The position numbers and the translations under genes are program-made. Below the pieces are notes generated by a model. That model was not told where the DNA came from. It made no database searches and saw only the letters and a program-made list of their open reading frames with translations. A stretch of DNA of 64,000 nt from Mycolicibacterium rhodesiae. Its GTDB lineage: Bacteria > Actinomycetota > Actinomycetes > Mycobacteriales > Mycobacteriaceae. The DNA is taken from the NCBI RefSeq assembly GCF_002086695.1, contig NZ_MVIH01000005.1:124001-188000 (forward strand). Direction: 5' to 3'. Below are positions 35,984 through 45,942 of the stretch, piece by piece; position 1 is the stretch's first letter; each line of letters starts with the position of its first letter.

Positions 35984-38320
35984 ATGCGGATCTTGCTCAC
36001 GGAAGTCACCGGTGAGCTAGGTCGTGCCCTCGCCCAGAGCCTGCTGGCGGCGGGCCATGACGTGTACGGCATCGCCGAGCGTCCGCACCGCGACCTCGAT
36101 GCGGGGGTCGCGTTTGTCGCCGCGGCGCTCAGCCACCCGATGCTGTACCGGTTGGCCGAACTGGCCGACGTGGTCGTCCAGTTGCCCGCCGAAGGGCGCG
36201 ATCTGGCTCGCCCGGCTGATGTGGCCCGGGTCTGTGACGCCGCCGCGCGCGGCGGGGCGCGGATCGTGTTCCCGTCGCTGTCTCTGCTCGGTCCGCGCGG
36301 CGCTGCGCAGGTGGAGGATCTGGTCAGCACCTGCTGGGCGCCGAACCTGGTGGTGCGCATCGCCGCGCCGATGGGCCGGCAGACCGACGCCCTGGTGTGC
36401 CGCTCGGTCGCTGCGCTGCTGGACGCCGACGCCATCGGATCGGTCCATGTACTGCACGTCGATGATTTGATCCGGTTTCTGGTTCTCGCCGTCGGCACTG
36501 ACCGTACCGGCGTTGTCGACCTGGCCGGCTTCGACACCACCACCGTCGTCTCGGCGGCCCGGCTTCTCGGCGGCGCGGACCCGCATCCGCGGGTGCGCGG
36601 TGTGCCTGGCTGGCCGCAGCTGTGTCCGCAACTGGACCTGGGCCCCTTGCGAAGCGAGTGGGCATTCGAATGCGGCTGGGGCGCAAGCGATGCCGTCGCC
36701 GACACGGTGCGTGGGTTGCAGGGCCGAAAGGTCGGCGTGGCCGGCGCGCGCGCCGTCCCCGGGCGAGTCCCGCTGCCGGTCACCACAGTTCCGCGGGCGA
36801 CCGGCACCGGAGCCGCGCCCGACGGCGCCGACGGCGAATTCGACGACCGGATCGATCCGCGCTTCCCGGTGTTCGTGGCCGGGCCGCTGAGTGAAGCAGG
36901 CGCAGGTCCGCTCACACCGATGTCGCTGGATCTTCATCTGGGCGGGTTGCGGCTGGCCGGCCGGTCGCTGGCTCAGCTCCTGGATCTGCGAGGTCCGGTC
37001 GCCGGCGAATGGGAGAGCCGTCTGGTCGCGTCGTTCGGCCACCGGATCTATCTGGGCGCCTCGGCTCTCACGGCCGCCGAGCCGCGACTTCCGGGCCGTG
37101 CGGCCAGTCTGTCGCGACGGTTGCGCGCCGCCGCCGACGTCCCGACGCGGGGCCCCGGCGCGTTCGCCACGGTGACCGGCGCCATATCGGCGACCCGTCT
37201 GCAGGCCGGCGCCCGCATGTACGGCCGCCACCTGCGGGCCTACCGCGACGCCGCCGACGCCGAACGGAGGGACACCGCCAAGCTCGAGTTGCTGCGCGAT
37301 GCCCAACTGGACGCGCGAATACGGTTGCTGCGCAGCCGAGTTCATGAGGGATGGACGCTGAGTGCACTTGCGGTCGTGCTCGCCGAAGCGGCCCCGGCGC
37401 AGCTGGGCGGGGCGGATCAGCCGACGAGCATCCGCGCCGAGATCGCGTCGCTGGCGCGGGTGATGCGCGCACATCCGTACGCCCGCGCCGCGTTGGAGGC
37501 AGGCGATATGGCGGCCACCCGCACCGGCGCGCCGATGTTGGCGAGTGCGTTCGCCTCGGCGCTGGCTCATCTCGGGCACCGCGGACCGGGGGCCGTTGAG
37601 CTCGCGACGCCGGTGCTCGGCGATCGTCCCGACGCACTGCTGGCGGCGGCCGCTCGAGTGAACGACACGGGAGCCGACGACCACGTGACGGTGCCTGCTG
37701 CGCAGGCCTGCCGGGTGCTGGCCTATGACACCACCCTTCGCTACACCCACCAATTTCGGCTTTCCGCACGGGAATTGGGCCGCAGACTGGTTGCGGCGGA
37801 CAAGATCGCGGTGCTCGACGACGTCTTCGCGCTGACCGTCGATGAGGCGCTGGCCGTACCCGCGGACGCCAGGTTGCGTATAAAACGTCGCATCGCCGAA
37901 CGTGAGCGGTTGCAGGCCGTGCGACTGCCTGCCGTCATCGACGGTGCCTGGACGACGGTCCCGGCGGCAGAACCCGCGCAGGTCGGCGACGAACTGCACG
38001 GAACCGGACTGTGCCCCGGCGTCGTGGAAGGCACCGTTCGGGTGGTCGATTCGGCCGCCGACGCCGGTTTGAGCGCTGAGGACATCGCCGTCGTCGCAGG
38101 CGCCGACATCGACGCGGTGGCGCTGCTGGGCACACCCGCCGCAGTGCTGACCGACGGCGGCGCCACGCTGGCCGACGTGAGCGTGTTCGCCGCTGACTTC
38201 GGTGTGCCGTTCGTCGCCGGGGTCGCCACCGGGTTGTGCACCGGCATGAGGGTCCGGGTCGACGCCTCGGCGGGGCTGGTCACCGTGCTGGAGCCTGCCT
38301 GCGACGTGGTGCCGGTGTGA
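35984..38320 (+). CDS. Rossmann (epimerase-like) / PEP-utiliser-like fusion protein, Rv1868-like
   Basis: 778 residues. The N-terminal about 230 residues are an NAD(P)-binding epimerase-like fold (MRILLTEVTGELGRALAQSLLAAGHDVYGI), with the first glycine of GxxGxxG missing. The rest resembles parts of PEP synthase/rifampin phosphotransferase: LGHRGPGAVELATP, a helical LRYTHQFRLSARELGRRLV...DDVFALTVDEAL region, and a C-terminal swivelling domain (GLCPGVVEGTVRVVDS...). In that domain the phosphocarrier His (normally SHxA) is replaced by Asp, reading GGATLADVSVFAADFGVPF. No ATP-grasp domain is seen, so it is probably not a phosphotransferase. Function unknown. Overlaps the next gene by four bases. 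Confidence 0.8.
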   Translation: MRILLTEVTGELGRALAQSLLAAGHDVYGIAERPHRDLDAGVAFVAAALSHPMLYRLAELADVVVQLPAEGRDLARPADVARVCDAAARGGARIVFPSLSLLGPRGAAQVEDLVSTCWAPNLVVRIAAPMGRQTDALVCRSVAALLDADAIGSVHVLHVDDLIRFLVLAVGTDRTGVVDLAGFDTTTVVSAARLLGGADPHPRVRGVPGWPQLCPQLDLGPLRSEWAFECGWGASDAVADTVRGLQGRKVGVAGARAVPGRVPLPVTTVPRATGTGAAPDGADGEFDDRIDPRFPVFVAGPLSEAGAGPLTPMSLDLHLGGLRLAGRSLAQLLDLRGPVAGEWESRLVASFGHRIYLGASALTAAEPRLPGRAASLSRRLRAAADVPTRGPGAFATVTGAISATRLQAGARMYGRHLRAYRDAADAERRDTAKLELLRDAQLDARIRLLRSRVHEGWTLSALAVVLAEAAPAQLGGADQPTSIRAEIASLARVMRAHPYARAALEAGDMAATRTGAPMLASAFASALAHLGHRGPGAVELATPVLGDRPDALLAAAARVNDTGADDHVTVPAAQACRVLAYDTTLRYTHQFRLSARELGRRLVAADKIAVLDDVFALTVDEALAVPADARLRIKRRIAERERLQAVRLPAVIDGAWTTVPAAEPAQVGDELHGTGLCPGVVEGTVRVVDSAADAGLSAEDIAVVAGADIDAVALLGTPAAVLTDGGATLADVSVFAADFGVPFVAGVATGLCTGMRVRVDASAGLVTVLEPACDVVPV

Positions 38321-39087
38321 CGGGCGTATACCGTGGCCCGGTGATGTGGCGGACCATAGCGGCGCTCTCGGCATTGTGGTGGGTGCTGATCGCCGCCCCG
38401 GCGCTGATCGCCACGCGGCTGCTCGACCATGCTGGTGCCGGCTCGGCCAAAGGCTGGGTGCTCGGTGTCTGGCTCGGCGGATACGTCGCGCAGTTCGTTG
38501 TGTTCCTGGCGATTTCACGCCGGTCACCGCGTCCGGCACTGCTCGGCTGGGTGATCGCATCGACGGTGCCGTGGGCGGCCGACTGGACGACCCCGCTGTC
38601 GGTGTGGTGGCTGGTGCTGTGGAGCATGGTCGTCCTCGGTTACGCGGCGTGGCTGATTGTCTCGGTGTCTCGGGTGGATCAGCTGCGCAGCGCCGGCGTG
38701 GCCGCCACCGGTGTCGTGCTGGAGGTCATCAGACCGACGCTCAACGTGGTGGTCAACAAGGATGCCAGCCGCCGCGTGCTGCGGCTGCGGGTCGAACGCG
38801 TCGACGGCGCAACACCTTACGAGGCCCGCGTGGCCGCCACATTCACCTTGGGTGAGTTGCCCGAGGCCGACGATCGAGTGGCGGTGCGGATCGATCCGGC
38901 CCGCCCGCAGCTCGTCGAAATCATCGAGGACCAGCCCATTGTCCGGGCCGCGCCGCAGCCGGAGGACCTGCCGCCCGAGCTGGCCGAACGGCTGCAGACC
39001 TTGAAGACCATGCGCGACCGCGGTGACCTCACCGACACCGAATTCGCCACGGCGCGAAGAAGACTGCTCGAATCACCCGCCGAGTAG
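38317..39087 (+). CDS. Membrane protein with C-terminal SHOCT domain
   Basis: 256 residues. Three or four N-terminal membrane helices (about 11-120), a beta-rich middle (VLEVIRPTLNVVVNK...VAVRIDPARPQLVEIIED) and a C-terminal SHOCT helix pair (LQTLKTMRDRGDLTDTEFATARRRLL). GTG at 38317 overlaps the previous stop (GTGA), so it is translationally coupled to the Rossmann/PEP-like fusion gene; an ATG at 38344 is possible. The coupling suggests a shared function at the membrane. Role unknown. Confidence 0.8.
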   Translation: MTGVYRGPVMWRTIAALSALWWVLIAAPALIATRLLDHAGAGSAKGWVLGVWLGGYVAQFVVFLAISRRSPRPALLGWVIASTVPWAADWTTPLSVWWLVLWSMVVLGYAAWLIVSVSRVDQLRSAGVAATGVVLEVIRPTLNVVVNKDASRRVLRLRVERVDGATPYEARVAATFTLGELPEADDRVAVRIDPARPQLVEIIEDQPIVRAAPQPEDLPPELAERLQTLKTMRDRGDLTDTEFATARRRLLESPAE

Positions 39088-39801
39088 TTCACGCAACCGC
39101 AGCGCATTCCGGACGGCGTGCCCCTGGCCGTCGTTGTTGAAATAGACCAGGACCCGCCGGTCCTGGTCCTGCCATTCGCGGATCCGGTCGGCCCACCAGT
39201 GCAGGTCGTCCTCGGAGTAGTCCCCGGCGTAGATCGGCGCGGTGTCGGGGCCGTGCATTCGCACGTAGACCAGATCGGTGGTGGCGCGCAGCACACACGG
39301 CATACCCGGCCCGCTGATCACCACGTAGGCGGCGTGGTGGCGCTCCAGAAGCTCGTAGACCTGCGGGTCGTCCCAGGACGGGTGACGCATCTCGATGGCC
39401 ACCCGGATCCAGTCGGGGACCAGCGACAGGAAGTGATCCAGGCGGGCATCGTCGCGCTCGAGGTCGGGATGCAGTTGGATCAGCACCGCCTCCCGCTTGT
39501 CGCCCAGCGCCTGCTGGCAGCGTTCCAGCCGGTCGATCCAGGGCTCGGGATTGTTCAGGCGGCGGTAGTGGCTCAGCCCGCGGTGCACCTTGACCGTCAT
39601 GGTGAACCCGTCGGGCAACCGGGTCCGCCAGCCCTCGAAGGTCGCGTCCTTGGGCCACCGGTAGAAGCTGGCGTTGAGTTCGACGGTGTCGAACACTTCG
39701 GCGTAACGGGCCAGCCGTTTGGCGACCGGCAGCCCCGGCCGGTACAGCACCGAGTCCCAGTGATCGTACGACCACCCCGAGGTGCCGATCCGGACCGTCA
39801 C
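39073..39801 (-). CDS. DUF72 (YecE-like) TIM-barrel protein
   Basis: 242 residues, TIM-barrel fold. Typical start MTVRIGTSGWSYDHWDSVLYRPGLP, then FDTVELNASFYRWP, and late YVRMHGPD and YFNNDGQGHAVRNAL, all signatures of DUF72. Biochemical function unknown for the family; it is widely paired with DNA-repair or metal genes. Convergent with the SHOCT gene (15-base overlap) and just downstream of the HhH endonuclease gene, three bases apart, so probably in one operon with it. Confidence 0.93.
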   Translation of the reverse strand: MTVRIGTSGWSYDHWDSVLYRPGLPVAKRLARYAEVFDTVELNASFYRWPKDATFEGWRTRLPDGFTMTVKVHRGLSHYRRLNNPEPWIDRLERCQQALGDKREAVLIQLHPDLERDDARLDHFLSLVPDWIRVAIEMRHPSWDDPQVYELLERHHAAYVVISGPGMPCVLRATTDLVYVRMHGPDTAPIYAGDYSEDDLHWWADRIREWQDQDRRVLVYFNNDGQGHAVRNALRLRELLGG

Positions 39802-39804
39802 GCG

Positions 39805-40446
39805 TCAGCCGGCGATGCGCTGCCGCACGTCGTCGTCCAGAGACACCCGCACCAGCCCCGCGGCGAGCGGGGCGATCGCCCGCCCGGTGAGGGAAGCCAG
39901 CTTGTCGGGATCGCGGGGGAGGCCGAGTTGTTCGGCGCTGTCCAGTGAGCGCTTGTCGAAGTAGGGCCGCACCCACGGCCAGACGTCCTGGACCTCACGC
40001 AGGAAGATGTCCGATCCGGTGTCCCCGATTCCGGTGAACTGTTTGAGCGCCTGCTTGGCACTTTTCACATCGGGCTTGGTCACGCGGGCGAGGATGCGCA
40101 GGTCGTTGCGGTAGTCGTCATTGACCCTGGTCGCCAGTTCGGTCAACCGCGACGCCGAACTCTCGTCGTAGCGCACGTAGTGGGCACGGGCGAACGCGTC
40201 GATCATGGTCTGCCGGTTGGCCGACATCACGGCCCGTGGTGTGCGCAATCCGGCCCGGAACAGTTCCCGGGCGGCGTGCATCGCAATCGCGGCGTCGATC
40301 GGTTTACTGGCCAGCAGGCACAGCACCAACAGCTGAAACAGCGGCATCGGGGTGTCCCGCAAGGTGATTCCCGCTTCAGCGGCATAGGTTCTGCCCGCGT
40401 GCTGACGCAGACGCTGAATGAGCCGCCTGGCCTCCGCATCATCCAT
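39805..40446 (-). CDS. Helix-hairpin-helix DNA glycosylase/endonuclease-like protein
   Basis: 213 residues, HhH-GPD (endonuclease III-like) fold. A helix-hairpin-helix is visible in LKQFTGIGDTGSDIFLREV, but the catalytic Lys/Asp pair of Nth-type glycosylases is not clearly placed and there is no 4Fe-4S Cys cluster. Annotated as a predicted endonuclease from the fold; its role in base repair is inferred. Operon with the DUF72 gene (three-base gap). Confidence 0.72.
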   Translation of the reverse strand: MDDAEARRLIQRLRQHAGRTYAAEAGITLRDTPMPLFQLLVLCLLASKPIDAAIAMHAARELFRAGLRTPRAVMSANRQTMIDAFARAHYVRYDESSASRLTELATRVNDDYRNDLRILARVTKPDVKSAKQALKQFTGIGDTGSDIFLREVQDVWPWVRPYFDKRSLDSAEQLGLPRDPDKLASLTGRAIAPLAAGLVRVSLDDDVRQRIAG

Positions 40447-40509
40447 CTGCCAGGCGATACCCGTCCAGTGGGCCGACGAAACGACGTGTCATTGTGGCGT
40501 CAGACATTC

Positions 40510-41325
40510 TCAGCGTTTGGTGTCCCGCCAGGCGATCATCTTCTCGACCGTGCTCAGGTCGTACCTGCCGTCGGATGCCCGGACCTCGGTGTGGAACAAC
40601 GTCGCGCCGGCGGCCAGATAGTCGTCTGCCGACTGCGGATCGGTCCAGAAGGTCGAGCGCTCGATGTCACTGTCGGAGCGTCCGAAGCCGGCGGCCAGCT
40701 CGGCGACGCGGGCGCTGGCCTCTCGATACGAGTCGAGGGGAAGGAAGGTGTGCCAGATATCGGCGTGGCGTGCGACGGCGGGCAGGGTGCGCTTGGGGCC
40801 GGATCCGCCGATCAGGATCGGGATCTTGCGCAGCGGCGCCGGCTGCAGCAGGCCGAACCGTCGCTCGATGCGCAGCAGACCCTCGTCGAAGGCGTCGGCC
40901 CGGGATTTGACCGTCCCGAAATCGAAACCGTATGTGGTGTAATCCTTCTCGTACCACCCCGCGCCGACGCCGAGGATGGCACGGCCGCCGCTGATGTGAT
41001 CGACGGTGCGTGCCATGTCCGCGAGCAGGTCCGGATTGCGGTAACCCATCCCCGACACCAACAGTTCGAGCTCGGCCCGGGTGGTGATCTCGCCCCAGGA
41101 GGCCAGCGCGGTCCAGCCCTCGAAGTTGTTGACGTCCGGCTGCGTGGCCGCCAGCACCGGTTTCGCGTCGGCGATCGATTCGATGAACGGCGCGTGGAAG
41201 TGGTCGTAGCCGAAGATGACGTCGACGCCGATGTCCTCGGCGTGTAGGACGGCACGCCGCCAGGTGGCGTAGTCAGGGGTATCGGCGGGCTGAATCTGCA
41301 CGGCGACGCGCACGGGATGGGTCAT
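40510..41325 (-). CDS. LLM-class F420-dependent oxidoreductase
   Basis: 271 residues, luciferase-like barrel. VRVAVQIQPADTPDY start, VDVIFGYDHFHAP, ELELLVSGMGYRNPDLLADMARTVDHISGGRAILGVGAGWYEKDYTTYGFDFGT and PILIGGSGPKRTLPAVARHADIW are standard for the F420-binding group. Substrate unknown. Second LLM enzyme in the window, not closely similar to the one at 16.7 kb. Stands alone downstream of the TfoX-like gene on the same strand. Confidence 0.88.
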   Translation of the reverse strand: MTHPVRVAVQIQPADTPDYATWRRAVLHAEDIGVDVIFGYDHFHAPFIESIADAKPVLAATQPDVNNFEGWTALASWGEITTRAELELLVSGMGYRNPDLLADMARTVDHISGGRAILGVGAGWYEKDYTTYGFDFGTVKSRADAFDEGLLRIERRFGLLQPAPLRKIPILIGGSGPKRTLPAVARHADIWHTFLPLDSYREASARVAELAAGFGRSDSDIERSTFWTDPQSADDYLAAGATLFHTEVRASDGRYDLSTVEKMIAWRDTKR

Positions 41326-41364
41326 GCACGCGACAAGCCCGGCTCGCCGGGATTTATTCCGGCA

Positions 41365-41697
41365 CTATTTCGAGGGCAGGGATTTCGCGTAGTCGACGCC
41401 GCGGGCCGTCCAGGTCTGGAGCTGACGCTTCGTCCGCACGCCGGCGTCTCCGATGCGGATCCAGCCGCGAGTTTCCCGCCCCGCCATGATCATCGGTGCG
41501 GTGTGCGCCCGTTGCAGCAGGGTGGCGGTGTCGTCCGGCGATACCCGGACCATCAGGCCGCCCTGCCCGCTGGCGCACACGGCCATGTTGCCGTTGATCA
41601 GGAACGCCACCCCGCCGAACATGCGCTTCTCGTCGACTCCGTGTTCGATGGCGAGCAGTTCCCGCAGGCGGTTCGCGAGATCTTCGTCGTAGGCCAT
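41365..41697 (-). CDS. TfoX/Sxy N-terminal domain protein
   Basis: 110 residues, single TfoX_N domain: MAYDEDLANRLRELLA...VDEKRMFGGVAFLINGNMAVCASGQGGLMVRV is diagnostic. In Proteobacteria Sxy activates competence genes, but single-domain actinobacterial members are uncharacterised. The ATG at 41697 is used because family members begin close to it. It follows lon on the same strand, separated by a very strong hairpin. Confidence 0.85.
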   Translation of the reverse strand: MAYDEDLANRLRELLAIEHGVDEKRMFGGVAFLINGNMAVCASGQGGLMVRVSPDDTATLLQRAHTAPMIMAGRETRGWIRIGDAGVRTKRQLQTWTARGVDYAKSLPSK

Positions 41698-41719
41698 GCG
41701 CTTTCCTACCACGCCGAGC

Positions 41720-41767
41720 AGACACAAACTCGGGCTGATTCTGGCGAATCAGCCCGAGTTTGTGTCT
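41720..41767. terminator. 22-bp perfect hairpin between lon and the TfoX-like gene
   Basis: Perfect inverted repeat with 22-base arms (41720-41741 and 41746-41767; ends AGACACAAAC / GTTTGTGTCT) and a 4-base loop TGGC. It lies nine bases after the lon stop, so it is well placed to terminate lon transcription, and being symmetric would work in both directions. The stem is far longer than ordinary terminators. Confidence 0.75.
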
Positions 41768-41775
41768 TGTCGCGG

Positions 41776-44097
41776 TCAGGCCGCGGCGGTGGCCGCCTCG
41801 GTGGCCGGCTCCAAGGCCTGCGCGACGATGTCGGCGACATCCGTCATCGGCTTCACCGTCAGCGCCTCGAGCACCTCGGCCGGGACGTCGTCCAGGTCTG
41901 CCTCGTTGCGTTGCGGGATGAAAACCGTTGACAGGCCTGCCCGTTGCGCGGCCAGCAGCTTCTGCTTGACGCCGCCGATGGGCAGTACCCGGCCGTTGAG
42001 GGTGACCTCGCCGGTCATCCCGACGTCCGAACGGACCTGTCGTCCGGTGGCCATCGAGACCAGCGCGGTCACCATCGTGACACCCGCGGACGGACCGTCC
42101 TTGGGCACCGCGCCGGCCGGCACGTGCACGTGGATCTTGCGGTTCAGCGCCGCGGGATCGACGCCGAGTTGCTCGGCGTGGCTGCGGACATAGGACAGCG
42201 CGATCTGCGCGGACTCCTTCATCACATCGCCCAGCTGACCGGTCAGCTGAACGCTCGGCTCACCGTCGGTCGACCCGGCTTCGATGTAGAGCACATCGCC
42301 GCCCAGGCCCGTCACCGCCAGTCCGGTCGCCACGCCCGGCACGGCGGTGCGTTCCGCCGATTCCGGGGTGAACCGCGGACGGCCAAGGTAGCCAACCAGA
42401 TCCGGCTCATCGATGGTCAAGGCGGTGTCGTCGGCGGCCAGCTTGGTGGTCGCCTTGCGCAGGGCCTTGGCCAACAGCCGCTCGAACTGCCGCACACCGG
42501 GCTCCCGGGTGTAGTCCGCCGCGATCTTGCGCAGCGCCTCGTCGGTGACCGTGACCTCCTCGGGGGTCAGCGCCGCGCGGTCGCGCTGCCTGGGCAGCAG
42601 GTACTCGCGGGCGATGGCCACCTTGTCGTCCTCGGTGTAGCCGTCGATCTGCACCAACTCCATGCGGTCCAGCAGGGCCGACGGGATGTTCTCGATCACG
42701 TTGGCGGTGGCCAGGAACACCACGTCGGACAGGTCCAGATCCAGGTCCAGGTAGTGGTCGCGGAAGGTGTGGTTCTGCGCGGGGTCCAAGACCTCCAGCA
42801 GCGCGGCCGACGGATCGCCCCGGTAATCGGAGCCGACCTTGTCGATCTCGTCCAGCAGCACGACCGGATTCATCGAACCGGCCTCACCGATCGCCCGGAC
42901 GATCCGGCCCGGCAGCGCGCCGACGTAGGTGCGCCGGTGCCCGCGGATCTCGGCCTCGTCGCGCACGCCACCCAAGGCGACGCGAACGAACTTGCGGCCC
43001 AACGCCCGTGCCACCGATTCACCCAGCGACGTCTTGCCGACACCGGGAGGCCCGGCCAGCACCATCACCGCGCCGGAGCCCCGGCCGCCGACGACCTGCA
43101 GACCGCGCTGGGCGCGACGGGAGCGCACGGCCAGGTACTCCACGATGCGGTCCTTGACGTCATCCAGCCCGTGGTGGTCGGCATCCAGGATCTCCCGTGC
43201 CGCCTTCAGGTCGGTCGAATCCTCGGTGCGGGTGTTCCACGGCAGGTCCAGGACGGTGTCCAGCCAGGTGCGGATCCAACCGCCCTCCGGGCTCTGCTCG
43301 CTGGAGCGTTCCAGCTTGCCGACCTCGCGCAACGCCGCCTCCCGGACCTTCTCCGGCAGGTCGGCCGCCTCGATGCGCCCGCGGTAGTCATCGGATCCGT
43401 CGGGCTCACCTTCGCCTAGTTCCTTGCGGATCGCGTTGAGCTGTTGGCGCAGCAGGAACTCCTTCTGCGTCTTCTCCATGCCCTCGCGGACGTCCTGCGA
43501 GATCTTGTCGCTGACCTCGACCTCGGCCAGATGCTCTGACGTCCAGTCGATCAGGACCTGGAGGCGGGCGGCCACGTCTTCGGTCTCCAGCAGCTGACGC
43601 TTCTGGACGTCGGAGAGGTACGACGCGTAGCCGGCCGTGTCGGCCAGCGCCGACGGGTCGGTGATCTTGTTGACCACGTCGACGATCTGCCACGCCTCAC
43701 GGCGTTGCAGCATGGCCAGCAGCAGTTTCTTGTACTCCGCGGCGAGTGTCTTGGTGTCCTCGTCTGCCTCGGCCGCGGTTATCTCGTCGACCTCGACCCA
43801 GAGCGCGGCGCCCGGCCCGGTGGTTCCGGATCCGATGTGGGCGCGGCTCTCACCGCGCACGACGGCAGCGGCGCCACCGCCGGGAATGCGGCCCACCTGA
43901 ACGATCGACGCGATGACGCCGTGGGTGGGGTAGCGATCGTCCAGTCGTGGCGCGATCAACAGTTTGCCGGTCGGGGTGGCTTGCGCCGCGTCCACCGCGG
44001 CGCGCGCGGCGTCGTCGAGTTCGATCGGCACCACCATTCCCGGCAGCACGATCGGCTCGCTGACAAACAGGACCGGCACAGATTTGGCTTCAGCCAT
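41776..44097 (-). CDS. lon: ATP-dependent Lon protease
   Basis: 773 residues. Homohexameric AAA+ protease for damaged and regulatory proteins: N-terminal LON substrate domain (about 5-195), Walker [10 protein letters not shown], Walker [10 protein letters not shown], sensor regions and the C-terminal Ser/Lys dyad ([10 protein letters not shown] and [13 protein letters not shown]). The ATG at 44097 is preceded by GGAGG at ideal spacing; in-frame codons further up cross the promoter. M. tuberculosis lacks lon, while rapid growers keep it. A HAIR-like heat-shock element lies just upstream. Confidence 0.96.
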   Translation of the reverse strand: MAEAKSVPVLFVSEPIVLPGMVVPIELDDAARAAVDAAQATPTGKLLIAPRLDDRYPTHGVIASIVQVGRIPGGGAAAVVRGESRAHIGSGTTGPGAALWVEVDEITAAEADEDTKTLAAEYKKLLLAMLQRREAWQIVDVVNKITDPSALADTAGYASYLSDVQKRQLLETEDVAARLQVLIDWTSEHLAEVEVSDKISQDVREGMEKTQKEFLLRQQLNAIRKELGEGEPDGSDDYRGRIEAADLPEKVREAALREVGKLERSSEQSPEGGWIRTWLDTVLDLPWNTRTEDSTDLKAAREILDADHHGLDDVKDRIVEYLAVRSRRAQRGLQVVGGRGSGAVMVLAGPPGVGKTSLGESVARALGRKFVRVALGGVRDEAEIRGHRRTYVGALPGRIVRAIGEAGSMNPVVLLDEIDKVGSDYRGDPSAALLEVLDPAQNHTFRDHYLDLDLDLSDVVFLATANVIENIPSALLDRMELVQIDGYTEDDKVAIAREYLLPRQRDRAALTPEEVTVTDEALRKIAADYTREPGVRQFERLLAKALRKATTKLAADDTALTIDEPDLVGYLGRPRFTPESAERTAVPGVATGLAVTGLGGDVLYIEAGSTDGEPSVQLTGQLGDVMKESAQIALSYVRSHAEQLGVDPAALNRKIHVHVPAGAVPKDGPSAGVTMVTALVSMATGRQVRSDVGMTGEVTLNGRVLPIGGVKQKLLAAQRAGLSTVFIPQRNEADLDDVPAEVLEALTVKPMTDVADIVAQALEPATEAATAAA

Positions 44098-44109
44098 CAA
44101 TCCTCCAAA

Positions 44110-44130
44110 GTTCAGTCTGACCGACTCAAC
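44110..44130. promoter_or_regulatory. HAIR-like (HspR) operator upstream of lon
   Basis: Read on the minus strand: half-sites GTTGAGT and ACTGAAC separated by exactly seven bases, matching CTTGAGT-N7-ACTCAAG at 11 of 14 positions. It ends 12 bases before the lon start. HspR binds HAIR sites upstream of dnaK, clpB and, in Streptomyces, lon. Confidence 0.5.
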
Positions 44131-44248
44131 CTTGACTGGTTCCAGTTTGTTCCCCCGGGTCCTGCGCCCAACGTCACCCAGCGTCACGTTGGGCGTCGAC
44201 CGCGACTCTGGAGTGACGCTCGGTGGATGGCAGACCACGCACACAAAG

Positions 44249-44288
44249 CAGCGAGCCTGCCGCCGGGGGGGTGGCGACAGGCTCGCTG
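44249..44288 (-). terminator. Terminator after the antigen 85 gene
   Basis: Arms CAGCGAGCCTG at 44249-44259 and CAGGCTCGCTG at 44278-44288, extended inward by CGCC/GGCG after one mismatch, with a G-rich loop. On the minus strand a CTTTGTGTG stretch follows. It lies 15 bases beyond the stop. Confidence 0.75.
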
Positions 44289-44302
44289 TTGTTCGGGGTG
44301 GA

Positions 44303-45364
<1,062 letters not shown>

Positions 45365-45525
45365 TCACGGTGCGTAGTGCGAACTCGGCACGCGCGGCGG
45401 TGTGGCATATCGCGGTTCGCTAACGATCAGGCGACGCGCGGGACTCGGGATCGTCAGTACCGCAACGGCTTTGAACCGACGCCGATAACGCTAAGGTCAC
45501 GCCGCGGCAACGATACAGTGGAGGC

Positions 45526-45942
45526 ATGGCCCCCTTCGAACTGCAGCGCTTCGTCGACGCCCAGGATCGCGTGTATGACCAGGTGCTTGCCGAGTTGCGG
45601 GCCGGTGCCAAGCGCAGCCACTGGATCTGGTTCATCTTTCCGCAGCTCGCTGCGCTCGGAAGTAGTTCCACCGCAAAGCGTTTCGGCATCAATTCGCTTG
45701 CCGAAGCGCAGGCCTACCTGGCGCACCCGGTGCTCGGCCCGCGATTACATGAGTGTGCGCGCCTGGCCGTGGCGATCGAAGGCCGCTCGATCGAGGACAT
45801 CTTCGGCTGGCCGGACAACCTCAAGGTGCGCTCCTCGATGACGCTGTTCGCCCACGCCACCGACGACAACGCTGATTTCGTGGCGGTGCTTGACGCGTTC
45901 TACGGCGGGGAGCGGGACGACCGGACGCTGGAGCTGCTATAG
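45526..45942 (+). CDS. DUF1810 protein (Rv1873-like)
   Basis: 138 residues, all-helical. Opening FELQRFVDAQDRVYDQVLAELRAGAKRSHWIWFIFPQL and end ADFVAVLDAFYGGERDDRTLELL are typical of DUF1810, represented structurally by M. tuberculosis Rv1873. Function unknown. GTGGAGG Shine-Dalgarno precedes the ATG. Ends convergently with the GH13 gene (6-base overlap). Confidence 0.92.
   Translation: MAPFELQRFVDAQDRVYDQVLAELRAGAKRSHWIWFIFPQLAALGSSSTAKRFGINSLAEAQAYLAHPVLGPRLHECARLAVAIEGRSIEDIFGWPDNLKVRSSMTLFAHATDDNADFVAVLDAFYGGERDDRTLELL

Noticed and set aside
36017..38560. Very long minus-strand frame of 847 codons
   Set aside because: Shadow of the Rossmann/PEP-like gene, whose domains are clear; the frame lacks conserved features.
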